From Candidatus Gastranaerophilales bacterium (lineage in GTDB: Bacteria; Cyanobacteriota; Vampirovibrionia; Gastranaerophilales; Gastranaerophilaceae), in NCBI GenBank assembly GCA_900769645.1, contig CAAGHI010000041.1:62001-126000 (forward strand): 64,000 nucleotides of DNA, read 5' to 3'. The position numbers and the translations under genes are program-made. The notes under the pieces are model-generated. The model saw only the letters and a program-made list of their open reading frames with translations, had not been told where the DNA came from and did not search any database. Shown piece by piece: positions 1-8,554 of the stretch; position 1 is the first letter of the stretch; each line of letters opens with the position of its first letter.

Positions 1-411
1 ACTACCATCTGGCAGATAATACAAAACATAACCTGTTTTATCAACTTTCTTTTTTATAGTGATAAATTGCGAAAGATACTTATTAAACCACTGATCAACC
101 TTTGAAGTTCCTTCAATTGGATTGCCATCTTTATCTAATTCAACACCGGAAGCGTCCCAATACCATTCTTTTTTGTCGCCATATTGTGCCTCTGCCATAG
201 TTATAGCTTGATTAAATGTTGTATAAAACTTCTGTAATCTCGTTTCAACAACATGTTGCCTGTAATTTTGAACAAGTGTTGGAATTGTTATTGCCGCAAC
301 AACACCAATTATGCCAAGGGTGATTAGAACTTCGGCGAGAGTGAAAGCAGATTTTGGAAGTGAAAAGTGAGACGTGAAACGTGAAAAGACCGTTTCGGTT
401 AAGTTATCCAT
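1..411 (-). CDS. prepilin-type N-terminal methylation protein (3' end off window)
   Basis: Type IV pilin/pseudopilin-like protein, 137 codons visible and still open at the left edge. The N-terminus carries the class III signal FTLAEVLITLGIIGVVAA (about residues 24-41), with the Glu at +5 after the cleavage site that prepilin peptidase and methylase recognise; the hydrophobic helix is then followed by a soluble region. ATG 411 has an AAAGGA Shine-Dalgarno 6 nt upstream. Residues about 9-18 (FSRFTSHFSL) are encoded by one arm of a repeat found elsewhere between genes. The same frame stays open upstream as far as position 984, so the true start may lie beyond a C10 tract near 958-967. Identification as a prepilin is secure; which pilus or secretion system it serves cannot be told, as no assembly ATPase or prepilin peptidase gene is in the window. 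Confidence 0.85.
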   Translation of the reverse strand, partial: MDNLTETVFSRFTSHFSLPKSAFTLAEVLITLGIIGVVAAITIPTLVQNYRQHVVETRLQKFYTTFNQAITMAEAQYGDKKEWYWDASGVELDKDGNPIEGTSKVDQWFNKYLSQFITIKKKVDKTGYVLYYLPDGS

Positions 412-566
412 GTATATTCCTTTCAATTTATTTGTATTACAATAATAAGCTGGATTCTTTGCTTGCATCGTAGGCGAGTAACGAGCCGTACGAGGCAGGA
501 TACCCTTTGTGGTACGCTGACGCTGAATGACGACTGATAGCGGTTGTTGTTGAATAGTAGAATTAA

Positions 567-633
567 CCTCTCCGAGGGAAGAGGTCGCAGTTCTTTGCGA
601 ACTTTTGTGAGCATTAGAAATGCGGGAGAGGGG
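567..633. repeat. palindromic repeat element (same family as the insert in nagA)
   Basis: A GC-rich element with a CTCTCC/GGGA-type start, a central hairpin of the form GCAGTTCTTTGCGAACT, then GAGCATTAGAAATGC and a terminal GGGAGAGGGG. The element at 21525-21599 inside nagA has the same order of modules with scattered substitutions. Confidence 0.65.
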
Positions 634-957
634 TGTAAGAAATATTTGTAATAGTTTTTGCTTACCCCTCTCTTGAGGTTGTAAAATTCGCTCTAGCTCA
701 TTAACAACCTCTTTGCTTGGTTGTTCGCGTTTAACGGGTCTACGGAATGCTCCGCCGGCTACACGCCACCGTGTGCTTCCTGCGCCCTCAGCGAACAATC
801 CGCTCTCTCCCACAGAGAGAAGTGCGTGACAATACATTTCCCTTGATATCAACTTTGCCTCTATGGCTCTTGGCATCTTCGCATCTAATAAAGCCTTACA
901 CCAATGTATGAAGTATGAACGAATATCGTCGCAAAGGTCTACGAGCGTAGCACCATC

Positions 958-967
958 GGGGGGGGGG
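958..967. repeat. homopolymer tract, ten G on plus strand
   Basis: Ten consecutive G (C on the minus strand) in an AT-rich genome, placed between a possible start codon and the stop-free prepilin frame. Tracts of this length are classical sites of slipped-strand length change. Confidence 0.9.
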
Positions 968-1083
968 ATTGCATGCCCGTTTTTTTAATCTCAAAATCTA
1001 TCAAATCAAGCTCCTTTTCTATTCTCTTATAAATATTTTACTATATTTTTTTAAGATTTTCAAGGGGTGGGTTTTGAATAGGG

Positions 1084-1857
1084 TTATGTTTCAATGCCTT
1101 TTAAACGTTTTACGTAAAACATTACGCCTTTAATCCAGCCTTTGGCTTCGTTTTTACCACAATATTTTCCGGCTTTCGCCAATTCTTTCACTGTTTGAAT
1201 ATTTGATTTTTTGTTATGAATAGATAGGGTTTCTGCCATCTGATCAATACAGTCTTCAACCCGATTATACAGCTTAAACCGATAAATGCCCTTTACCCCT
1301 TTTTTGTTGAGAGTTACTCCGCCGACATTGTGACGTAATTTTGCGACATCGGAAGTTCCACGAGCTGATTCATGTAATGCAATTGACATTAAAACAACAG
1401 GATCTACATTATATTTCCTTGCAATCCGAATAAAAGCTTGTCCTTTATTGTTTAACAAGTTGTTACCCTTATCGTTTTTCAACAACAAATCATTGAATCT
1501 TGAACAAAGTTCCTTTGGATTTTCCGTAAACTCTTCTGTTATTAGTTTTAAATTTGATGCTGAGACATTTTTAGGTGCGGACTTTTTGGCAGGAAGTTTT
1601 TTGGCAATTGCCTTTTTAGCGTTTGCGACTACCATAGAGATTTTTTCGCCCCATGTTACTTGAGGTCTAAAAATAGGTCTGCGAGTGCTATTCGGAACAA
1701 GTGAAGATGCAAAAAGCATTGCTGTCATTATGTTTTTTCGTGTTGCTGTAGGTTGTGGAATGACTTTTTGTGCAACTTTTGCAATTTGTCTGCCGTTTTG
1801 TCTTGTGGTAACAATAGCCCTTGCAACTTGCATATTACTAAAATGAGGAATTCTCAT
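1084..1857 (-). CDS. glucosaminidase-domain protein (putative peptidoglycan hydrolase)
   Basis: 257 aa. The C-terminal part, about residues 140-255, matches the lysozyme-like glucosaminidase fold (FlgJ/LytG type): an ARKYNVDPVVLMSIALHESA stretch with His162-Glu163 as the likely catalytic Glu region, then a RHNVGGVT-like segment in place of the usual N(L/F)FGI. The first 110 residues are basic and low-complexity (many Lys/Ala), with no clear signal peptide, so export is unclear. Expected role: cleavage of the glycan backbone during wall turnover or insertion of envelope machines. Stands alone, divergent from the SLH gene. Family confident, substrate inferred. Confidence 0.7.
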   Translation of the reverse strand: MRIPHFSNMQVARAIVTTRQNGRQIAKVAQKVIPQPTATRKNIMTAMLFASSLVPNSTRRPIFRPQVTWGEKISMVVANAKKAIAKKLPAKKSAPKNVSASNLKLITEEFTENPKELCSRFNDLLLKNDKGNNLLNNKGQAFIRIARKYNVDPVVLMSIALHESARGTSDVAKLRHNVGGVTLNKKGVKGIYRFKLYNRVEDCIDQMAETLSIHNKKSNIQTVKELAKAGKYCGKNEAKGWIKGVMFYVKRLKGIET

Positions 1858-2013
1858 AAATATTGTCCTTTTTGTTTTTAAAACACTTCTATTTTTATTA
1901 AAACTCGTGAAAAAATTTTTTGAACACTTATTTACATATCTTTAAGTAATGTTGCCGAGAATATTTTTTACGTGTAGCATATAATTGGTATTATTTATTA
2001 TAGGAGAGGTAAT

Positions 2014-3159
2014 ATGAAAAAGGTATTAAAATTAATGTTATCTGTTCTTGTCAGCGTATTTCTGATTGCTCCGGCGTTTGCTTATCCGGACGTTTCAGCT
2101 AATCATTGGGCTGCAAAACAGATTGAAATTTTGACTGAAAAAGGGGTTATTGTTGGGTATCCTGACGGAACATTTAAACCTGACGATAATGTTAGTCGTG
2201 CAGAATTTGCGTCAATGGCAATTAAAGCGTTGGGACAAGAACACACAACAGTTGCTCAACCGGTAAAATTTACGGATATTGAGCCGACTTTCTGGGCTTA
2301 CGATTCAATTCAAAAAGCTTTGTATTTTGATTTAATCTCTTGTCCGCCGGAAGGTCAACCTTTCAGACCTGATGACACGGTTACTCGTGCAGAATCAATT
2401 TCTGTTGCCGTAAACGCATTGACAACAGAACAGATCAGTGATTTGAAGGCAAAAGAAGTTTTGTCTAAAAAATTCGCTGATGTAAACGAAGTTCCTGAAT
2501 GGTTCGTAGTTCCGGCCGGTAAAGCAGAAATTTTGAATATGTTAGTAACAATTCCTTCTGCAGACAAAGCAAGAGTTGAAGCTAACAGACCGGCAACAAG
2601 AGCGGAAGTTGCTGCTATTCTTTATGAAATGATGGAACAAGCAAAACTTAACCCTAACGCTAAACTTGCAGAAGCAATGAGAAAGAAAACCGGTGATGGT
2701 TACGTTGTTGAAAATGCTTATGTACAAGGCAGTGTAGGTACAATTCCGGCAGGTGCAATTGTTCCTGTACAATTGACAAAATACATCAGTTCTCAAACAT
2801 CTCAAGCCGGTGAAATTTATTCAGCATCAGCTCCTGAAAACTACGTAACAAAAGACAAATATATTTTGGTTTACAAAGGCTCAACTTTGAAAGGTCAATT
2901 GTTAGACGTTAGAGAAGGTAAATGGTTTGTAAGAAATGGTGTACTTGTTCTTGATAACTCAATTTTAACAACAAACAACGACCAAACTGTTCCATTCAAC
3001 GGAGTTGGCGAAGTTTCTAAGGACAGAAACTGGTTTATGAAGTTTGTAAGAGCAACTTTGAAAGGTGAAAAACTTAATGTAGAAGCTGATGGCACAGTTT
3101 ACATAAAACTTTTGAAACCTGTAAAAGTAGATTTAACAAACGGTTGGATTTTTGAATAA
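2014..3159 (+). CDS. S-layer homology (SLH) domain protein, exported
   Basis: 381 aa. A signal peptide (residues 1-23, ending AFA) is followed by three SLH-type repeats, about 24-75, 86-140 and 151-210, with the usual DV...HWA, G...GYPDGTFKPD and SRAEFA elements; the third is degenerate. SLH domains bind wall-linked polymers. The C-terminal 150 residues form a different domain with an IPAGAIVPVQL...ISSQT...AGEIYSA pattern and a later KGS...G segment, resembling an exported beta-rich domain seen in various secreted proteins; no porin barrel is present. RBS AGGAGAGG lies just upstream of ATG 2014, and a strong terminator follows. Probably an envelope-tethering protein. Confidence 0.8.
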   Translation: MKKVLKLMLSVLVSVFLIAPAFAYPDVSANHWAAKQIEILTEKGVIVGYPDGTFKPDDNVSRAEFASMAIKALGQEHTTVAQPVKFTDIEPTFWAYDSIQKALYFDLISCPPEGQPFRPDDTVTRAESISVAVNALTTEQISDLKAKEVLSKKFADVNEVPEWFVVPAGKAEILNMLVTIPSADKARVEANRPATRAEVAAILYEMMEQAKLNPNAKLAEAMRKKTGDGYVVENAYVQGSVGTIPAGAIVPVQLTKYISSQTSQAGEIYSASAPENYVTKDKYILVYKGSTLKGQLLDVREGKWFVRNGVLVLDNSILTTNNDQTVPFNGVGEVSKDRNWFMKFVRATLKGEKLNVEADGTVYIKLLKPVKVDLTNGWIFE

Positions 3160-3187
3160 TTAACAGTTCAAGAATTTTTATAAATGC

Positions 3188-3222
3188 AAAAAGGAGAAGT
3201 TTTTCGACTTCTCCTTTTTATT
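3188..3222 (+). terminator. rho-independent terminator after the SLH gene
   Basis: A perfect 13-bp stem (AAAAAGGAGAAGT with ACTTCTCCTTTTT) around a 6-nt loop, running into T-rich sequence 30 bases after the stop codon. Confidence 0.85.
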
Positions 3223-3279
3223 ATTTTGTCAGCATAACAATGCCGACCTAACTATTACTATTTTATAAATTTGGCGTCC

Positions 3280-3912
3280 TTAAATCGCAATTCTTTCAAT
3301 AGTATGTGGATTTTTAACAACATCAATTACATTTAAGTCTTTAAAACTCGAAATAACTTTGATGTTTTCAGGGTGTTTGGTATTTTCTTTTGCCAAAATT
3401 GCTCCGACTATCGCTTCCAATTGCGCCATAGGCATCATATTTACCGGAAGATCAAGCCCCCATTCCAATCGCAAAGTTTGTTGTAAAAACTTGCAATCTG
3501 CAGGAGAACGTTCCTTGTAACAAGAATCCAAATGAAGATTTTGACGAGTCAAATAGAGCTCAAATCTGTTTACTTCAATTCCTTTTTCTGTCAAAGATTT
3601 GAAGTATTCACAACCTCGGGTTGAATATCTGTGAGTCCAGCCGTCACGATTTGGAATTAGTTTGTTTGTAGAAACTTGTTGATAGGGCTTCCCAAGAATT
3701 CTCCATTTGCCATTCAACATTGTTCTGTCCCAGACTAGCGATGAACAGATTTTGGAATATTTTAGTGAAGGGTAGTTGTCGAAAAAGAACATTACATCAT
3801 TCATCGTGTAAAGTTTGTCGACAAGAATAAGATTGTCGTCTTCGTCTAAAACCGCAACACCGCTATCCATACCTGATGACGCCGCAAGTGATAATCCAAT
3901 GTAATAATTCAT
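3280..3912 (-). CDS. DUF429-like predicted RNase H-fold protein
   Basis: 210 aa. It opens with a beta-strand YYIGLSLAASS followed by SGVAVLDEDD, and ends with an acidic/hydrophobic helix PMAQLEAIVGAILA. This is the arrangement of the DUF429 family, predicted RNase H-like nucleases of unknown substrate. Usual acidic residues are only partly recognisable, so activity is uncertain. It starts 4 bases after map and is probably co-transcribed with adk-map. Family assignment is tentative. Confidence 0.5.
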   Translation of the reverse strand: MNYYIGLSLAASSGMDSGVAVLDEDDNLILVDKLYTMNDVMFFFDNYPSLKYSKICSSLVWDRTMLNGKWRILGKPYQQVSTNKLIPNRDGWTHRYSTRGCEYFKSLTEKGIEVNRFELYLTRQNLHLDSCYKERSPADCKFLQQTLRLEWGLDLPVNMMPMAQLEAIVGAILAKENTKHPENIKVISSFKDLNVIDVVKNPHTIERIAI

Positions 3913-3916
3913 CGGT

Positions 3917-4669
3917 TTACTCCATTAATTGTGTAATAATTATCGGTTCGTCTTCAGTTACAAGCACAGAATGCTCAAAGTGCGCAGATGGACGTTTATC
4001 TTTTGTGCTAACAGTCCATTCATCATCAGCAACTTCAACTTCGTCACAACCAAGGTTAAGCATTGGTTCAATTGCAATTGCATAACCTGGTTTCAACAAA
4101 GTTCTATCACCAACTTTGTAGTTGAATAGGAACGGTTCTTCGTGCATTTCGTGTCCAACTCCATGACCGCCATATTGACGAACAATTCCGAGTTTTTCAC
4201 GAACAGCAACGGCTTCAACAGCTCCTGACACATCGTCCAATACATTGCCGGCTTTCATCTGAGAAATACCTGCAAATAATGCTTCTTCTGTCGCTTTTAA
4301 AAGTCTTTGACATTCTTCACTGATTTTTCCAACAGGATATGTCCAAGCACCATCGCCAACCATTCCGGCATAAGTTGCACCAACATCAATGCTTATAATA
4401 TCGCCTTCCTTAACGATTTCGTCCTCGTGTGGAATTCCGTGGACTACTTTTTCATTAATTGAAGCACAAATTGATGCCGGAAATCCGTTATAGCCTAAAA
4501 ATGTCGGAATAGCACGTTCTTTTCTGATAATATCGTGAGCTATACTATCAAGTTCTTTTGTACTAATTCCCGGTTCAATAACCTCACGCATTTTTTTGTG
4601 AACAAGGGCTACGATATGCCCTGCGTGTCTAATTCTTTTGATTTCATCACGTGATTTTTTATGTATCAT
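3917..4669 (-). CDS. map: type I methionine aminopeptidase
   Basis: 250 aa, the usual length. Removes the initiator methionine from new proteins in the cytoplasm. The five metal ligands are visible in order: Asp in IDVGATYAG, Asp in GDGAWTY, His in GGHGVGHEMHEEP, Glu in AIEPML and Glu in FEHSVLV. It follows adk, the classical adk-map order, but a 118-bp inverted-repeat element lies between the two. Works in the same pathway as def (41267-41827), which removes the formyl group first. Confidence 0.95.
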   Translation of the reverse strand: MIHKKSRDEIKRIRHAGHIVALVHKKMREVIEPGISTKELDSIAHDIIRKERAIPTFLGYNGFPASICASINEKVVHGIPHEDEIVKEGDIISIDVGATYAGMVGDGAWTYPVGKISEECQRLLKATEEALFAGISQMKAGNVLDDVSGAVEAVAVREKLGIVRQYGGHGVGHEMHEEPFLFNYKVGDRTLLKPGYAIAIEPMLNLGCDEVEVADDEWTVSTKDKRPSAHFEHSVLVTEDEPIIITQLME

Positions 4670-4686
4670 GATAAGCCTCTTTTAGT

Positions 4687-4804
4687 TAAGTGAAAAGTGA
4701 AACGTAAAAAGTGAAAAGTTCATTTCATTCGCTTCGCTAATTAAAAATTTTGTGCGGCAGCACGTATTTGATCTTTTCACGTCTCACATTTCACGTTTCA
4801 CTTA
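4687..4804. repeat. 118-bp inverted-repeat element between adk and map
   Basis: Terminal inverted repeats begin TAAGTGAAAAGTGAAACG and end CGTTTCACTTA. The interior contains a TTTCATTCGCTTCGCT-like segment. The right end supplies the TAA stop codon of adk. A second copy of exactly 118 bp lies at 26711-26828, and a related copy at about 31415-31538. It looks like a MITE or large palindromic element; no transposase is nearby. Confidence 0.8.
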
Positions 4805-5461
4805 TTTAATTACTTCCAACAATCTTTCCCAAACTTCGTCAATTGTTCCGTTTGCGTCGATTGATTTCAAAACACCTTTTTTAGTGTAGTAGTCAACAAG
4901 AGGAGCTGTTTCTTTGTTGTATGTGTCAAATCTTGATTGAGCAACTTCTCTTGTGTCATCTTTACGTTGAGTTAATTCGGCACCGTCTTTGTCGCAGTGT
5001 CCTACTGTTTTTGGTGGTTTGAATTCTAGGTTGTAGATTTCACCGCAAACTGGGCAAGAGCGACGATTTACAATTCTTTCAACAAGAATGCTTGTGTCAA
5101 TATCAAAATAAACTGCAATAAATCTTGTATCTTCACCGTTGTCAATTTCTTCGTTCATTTTTTCAAGTTCGCCTGCTTGTTCAACGCTTCTAGGGAAACC
5201 GTCCAAAATGTAACCGTTTTTGCAATCATCTTGTGACAATCTGTTTTTGATAATTCTTGTAACAAGTTCAACAGGAACCAATTGACCTTTGTCAATGTAT
5301 GATTTAGCTTCTTTTCCGGCTTCTGTTTCACCTTTGATTTCTGCTCTCAATAAAGAACCTGTATCAACGTGAGGAAAGTTCAAATATTCAGCCAATCTGT
5401 TTGTTTGAGTTCCTTTTCCACATGCTGGTGGTCCTAAAAAAATTAATTCTTTTTTTGCCAT
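4802..5461 (-). CDS. adk: adenylate kinase with zinc-type LID
   Basis: 219 aa, long-form adenylate kinase: ATP + AMP to 2 ADP. The P-loop GPPACGKGTQ is at residues 10-19, NMP-binding DTGSLLR follows, and DGFPRS is central. The LID carries a zinc site CPVCGEIYN...GHCDKDG (Cys-Cys-Cys-Asp), as in many Gram-positive and some other bacteria. The stop codon is the first triplet of the 118-bp repeat downstream. In an operon with map. Confidence 0.97.
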   Translation of the reverse strand: MAKKELIFLGPPACGKGTQTNRLAEYLNFPHVDTGSLLRAEIKGETEAGKEAKSYIDKGQLVPVELVTRIIKNRLSQDDCKNGYILDGFPRSVEQAGELEKMNEEIDNGEDTRFIAVYFDIDTSILVERIVNRRSCPVCGEIYNLEFKPPKTVGHCDKDGAELTQRKDDTREVAQSRFDTYNKETAPLVDYYTKKGVLKSIDANGTIDEVWERLLEVIK

Positions 5462-5550
5462 TTTTTTATCTCTCTTTCTGTTTTACACATCTGATGGTTT
5501 TATAATACATCAAGAAAAATTTGAGTTCAAGGCAGACCAATTTTTGCAAT

Positions 5551-5583
5551 AAAAAAGCCCTTTCAAACTGAAAGGGCTTTTTA
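5551..5583 (-). terminator. terminator of the ion permease gene
   Basis: Stem AAAAAGCCCTTTC / GAAAGGGCTTTTT with a 5-nt loop, just beyond the permease stop codon. T-rich on both sides, so it may work in both directions. Confidence 0.85.
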
Positions 5584-5601
5584 TAATTATGGTTTTAAAT
5601 C

Positions 5602-6930
5602 TTAATGTAAAAATCTTACATAGATGTATGCAGAACTTATTACAAGAGAAATTATCATTGTCAAAACGCCGTATTTCAAGAATTTCATAAACGGAATAGG
5701 GTGTCCGTTGTGAGCTGATGTTTCTGAAACTATTACGTTTGCAGCGGCTCCGATAATAGTCATATTTCCGCCAAGGCAAGCGCCGAGTGACAAACACCAC
5801 CATAGTGGCAATGTGTAGTCTGCGCCCATAGTTTTTTGAATTTCTAACAACATCGGAGTCATAGTTGCTGTGTACGGAATGTTGTCGATAATTCCTGAGA
5901 TAAAGCCTGATGCCCACAAGATAATCATTGCGGTTGCCTCTTGCGAACCTTTTGTTACTGCCAAAATCCACTTAGCCATAAGTGCAATTCCGCCTGTAGC
6001 TTCTAAGCCGCCAATAATTATAAACAAGCCGATGAAGAAGAAAATTGTGTTCCATTCAACGTCGCACAAAATATCTTTTGGTTTTTCAAAAAGTAACAAG
6101 AAACTTGCTCCAAGCATTGCAGTGACGCATGTCTCAATATGTGTTACGTCGTGCGAAATAAACCCTAAAATTACAAGTACCAAAACAATTCCGCTTCTAA
6201 TCATAAGAGGAAAATCAGTGATTGTTTTTGAGTTGTCAAGGTTTGCAACTGCAGCCATTTTTTCAGGAGCTGCTTTTAGATATTTTCTGAAAATAAATAA
6301 CATCAAAGCGATAATTACGATTAAAATAACCGCAACAACGCCGGTTAATTCTGTCAAAAAGTCCATAAATGAAAGTTTTGCAGCACTTCCAATAATGATA
6401 TTTGGAGGATCGCCGATTAAAGTTGCCGTTCCACCGATATTTGATGAAAAAATCTCTGTAATCAAAAATGGCAATGGGTTGATGTCCAATTGTTTTGCGA
6501 TAAAGAAAGTTACAGGCATGATTAAAATAACTGTTGTAACGTTATCCAAAAATGCTGATGTAACAGCAGTAAATATGCCTAGTGTCAACAAAACAAGTTT
6601 TGGGTGTCCTTTGGTAAATCGCAAAAGCTCGTTTGCAATCCAGTTAAACATTCCGCTACGGGTTGCGATGCTTACAATAATCATCATCGATACAAGCAAG
6701 AATATTACGTTAAAATCAACGAAGTTAATGAAATAATGTGGATTAATTACTCCGTCAACAGCCTTTGTTTGGCTAACTAAGCCCAAAATAATTGTAATTG
6801 CGGCTCCTAGAAGCGCAATCGTAACCTTTGGAATTTTTTCAAGTGCAATAAACACGTACGCTGTGAGCAAAATCGCAGCTGAAACAACGACACCGTGCGC
6901 TTGCACCAAGGTTTGTAATTGTTCAATCAT
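5602..6930 (-). CDS. ArsB/NhaD-type ion transporter (SLC13-like permease)
   Basis: 442 aa integral membrane protein with about 11-12 hydrophobic segments. The family hallmarks are the repeats SAFLDNVTTVILIMPV and SGIIDNIPYTATMTP (paired D-N motifs of the two inverted halves), plus GGTATLIGDPPN and GGNMTIIGAAANVI. Related proteins move Na+/H+, arsenite or organic anions; the substrate cannot be read from sequence. I chose ATG 6930 because AAAGGAGAG lies 7 nt upstream; a longer frame to 7017 lacks this. A terminator follows. Confidence 0.85.
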   Translation of the reverse strand: MIEQLQTLVQAHGVVVSAAILLTAYVFIALEKIPKVTIALLGAAITIILGLVSQTKAVDGVINPHYFINFVDFNVIFLLVSMMIIVSIATRSGMFNWIANELLRFTKGHPKLVLLTLGIFTAVTSAFLDNVTTVILIMPVTFFIAKQLDINPLPFLITEIFSSNIGGTATLIGDPPNIIIGSAAKLSFMDFLTELTGVVAVILIVIIALMLFIFRKYLKAAPEKMAAVANLDNSKTITDFPLMIRSGIVLVLVILGFISHDVTHIETCVTAMLGASFLLLFEKPKDILCDVEWNTIFFFIGLFIIIGGLEATGGIALMAKWILAVTKGSQEATAMIILWASGFISGIIDNIPYTATMTPMLLEIQKTMGADYTLPLWWCLSLGACLGGNMTIIGAAANVIVSETSAHNGHPIPFMKFLKYGVLTMIISLVISSAYIYVRFLH

Positions 6931-7101
6931 ATAAACTCTCCTTTTTCTAATGTTTAGCGCAATTATACAATAAAAATTTCTAAATAATAACAAATTGAAC
7001 AATTCTGCCGAAATCAAAATTTACAAAAATTAAATATTTCTGGTAAAAACGCTTTTTTTGTACAATATTAATAGTATACTTGTGGAAGTTGGGGAGAGAA
7101 T

Positions 7102-8085
7102 ATGGTAACTATGAATAAAAACAGCATAAATGAGTTGGCAAAAGAGGTCCTTGATATTGAAGCAAATTCTATTTTGCGACTTAAAAACAATATTGGTGAC
7201 GAATTTGATAAAGCCGTTGATTATTTGTACAATTGCACTGGTCGTGTAATCGTTACGGGCATGGGAAAATCCGGTCTTATTGGTCGGAAAATTGCAGCAA
7301 CATTGACATCAACCGGCACTCCGGCATATTTCTTGCACCCAGCTGAAAGTACTCACGGTGATTCCGGAATTATTACGAGAAATGATGTCGTAATTGCAAT
7401 TTCAAACAGTGGAGAAACACAAGAACTTTTGAACCTACTTCCGCTAATCAAAAGATTTGGCGTAATAATGATTGGTATGACAGGAAATTTGAATTCAACT
7501 TTGGCTCATTCATCAGATGTTACCCTTGATATTTCTGTTGAAAAAGAGGCATGTCCGTTGAATAAAGCTCCGACAGCAAGTACAACCGCAACTCTAGCAA
7601 TGGGAGATGCTTTGGCTGTTTGTTTGCTTGAAAAACGAGGTTTTACAAAAGAAGATTTCTTGATTTTCCACCCATCTGGGGCGTTGGGAAAAGGTTTCAG
7701 ATACAAAGTTGCAGATTTGATGCTTACGGAACCTGAAAAGCTCCCGATTGCAAAAGAATCAGACACTTTTGCAGATGTTATAGAGCTTATTTCCGAGAAA
7801 AAACTAGGAATGGCAATGATAGTTAATGATGACGGAATTTTGACAGGTGTTTTGACAGACGGTGATATTAGAAGAACCTTGATTAAGTACCAAAACATCA
7901 GACCGCTTCTTGCCAAAGATGTTATGTCTGCAAATCCAAAACATATTTCTAAAAAAGATTACGGTGCAAGTGCATTGAATTTGATGGAAAAATTCTCTAT
8001 TACGGCTCTTGCGGTTGTGGACGAAAACAACAAACCAATTGGTGTAATTCATATTCACGATTTGTTGAGAGCGGGAGTTGCATAA
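7102..8085 (+). CDS. kdsD: D-arabinose-5-phosphate isomerase
   Basis: 327 aa. Converts ribulose 5-phosphate to arabinose 5-phosphate, the first step toward Kdo for LPS. A SIS domain (about residues 35-170) includes GMGKSGLIGRKIAATLTSTG and SNSGETQELL; two CBS domains fill the C-terminal half (about 205-325). Directly upstream of kdsC, one base apart, which supports the Kdo role over GutQ. RBS GGGGAGAG. Confidence 0.93.
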   Translation: MVTMNKNSINELAKEVLDIEANSILRLKNNIGDEFDKAVDYLYNCTGRVIVTGMGKSGLIGRKIAATLTSTGTPAYFLHPAESTHGDSGIITRNDVVIAISNSGETQELLNLLPLIKRFGVIMIGMTGNLNSTLAHSSDVTLDISVEKEACPLNKAPTASTTATLAMGDALAVCLLEKRGFTKEDFLIFHPSGALGKGFRYKVADLMLTEPEKLPIAKESDTFADVIELISEKKLGMAMIVNDDGILTGVLTDGDIRRTLIKYQNIRPLLAKDVMSANPKHISKKDYGASALNLMEKFSITALAVVDENNKPIGVIHIHDLLRAGVA

Positions 8086-8086
8086 G

Positions 8087-8554
8087 ATGAAAATTAAACT
8101 TGTAGCTTTTGATGTTGACGGGGTTATGACAGACGGAAGTATTACTTATGACGAAAACGGTATAGAATACAAGACTTTCAACGCCAAAGATGGTCAGGGA
8201 ATAACAAATTTGAATAAAGCCGGAATAATTACCGCTATTATTACCGGACGTAAAAATGGTACTGTTGAACACCGTGCCGAAAATCTGAAAATTAAAGAAC
8301 TTTATCAAGGTTCCAAAAACAAGATTGCGGATTTAGAAGAAATTTTGCAGAAATACAATATTAGTTTTGACGAAGTTGCTTATATGGGTGACGATACGCC
8401 TGATATTTGTATTTTGGAAAAAGTTGCGCTCAAAGGGTGTCCTGCTGATGCGATGGATGAAGTTAAAAAAGTTGCTAATTTTGTTTCGACAAAAAACGGT
8501 GGACGAGGCGCAGTGAGAGAGTTTTGTGACTATATATTAAAAGGGGAAATATAA
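8087..8554 (+). CDS. kdsC: 3-deoxy-D-manno-octulosonate 8-phosphate phosphatase
   Basis: 155 aa, small HAD-family hydrolase of the KdsC type without a cap domain. The catalytic motif FDVDGVMTDG has nucleophile Asp9 and acid Asp11; the GDDTPD metal motif is near residue 105. Removes phosphate from Kdo-8-P. The start is ATG 8087, directly after the kdsD stop; an upstream TTG would overlap kdsD without benefit. Its stop TAA overlaps the ATG of queD by one base. Confidence 0.93.
   Translation: MKIKLVAFDVDGVMTDGSITYDENGIEYKTFNAKDGQGITNLNKAGIITAIITGRKNGTVEHRAENLKIKELYQGSKNKIADLEEILQKYNISFDEVAYMGDDTPDICILEKVALKGCPADAMDEVKKVANFVSTKNGGRGAVREFCDYILKGEI

Larger units (their letters stand above)
412..1004 (-). 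other. stop-free, repeat-built 5' extension of the prepilin frame with C10 tract
   Basis: On the minus strand the prepilin frame has no stop codon from 411 up to 984, about 190 extra codons, although the DNA is a patchwork of repeats (567-633, 660-690, 790-815, 845-957). A TTG at 1004 with AAGGAG 6 nt upstream and an ATG at 974 are in frame with each other but one base out of register with the prepilin. A run of ten C (plus strand G, 958-967) separates them. With 10 C this short frame ends after about a dozen codons downstream of ATG 974; with 11 C it would run straight into the prepilin. No other gene is seen in 412-1083. Confidence 0.6.

Noticed and set aside
423..614. 63-residue open frame on the minus strand upstream of the prepilin
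   Set aside because: It lies in repeat DNA, in a different frame from the prepilin extension, has no convincing RBS and low-complexity composition.
4687..4804. CRISPR-like or insertion-sequence interpretation of the intergenic repeats
   Set aside because: No regular repeat-spacer pattern, and no transposase or cas gene in the window; the units are inverted-repeat elements scattered singly.
5870..6736. Long open frame antisense to the ion permease
   Set aside because: Shadow of a hydrophobic membrane gene on the other strand; the permease shows clear family motifs and codon use.
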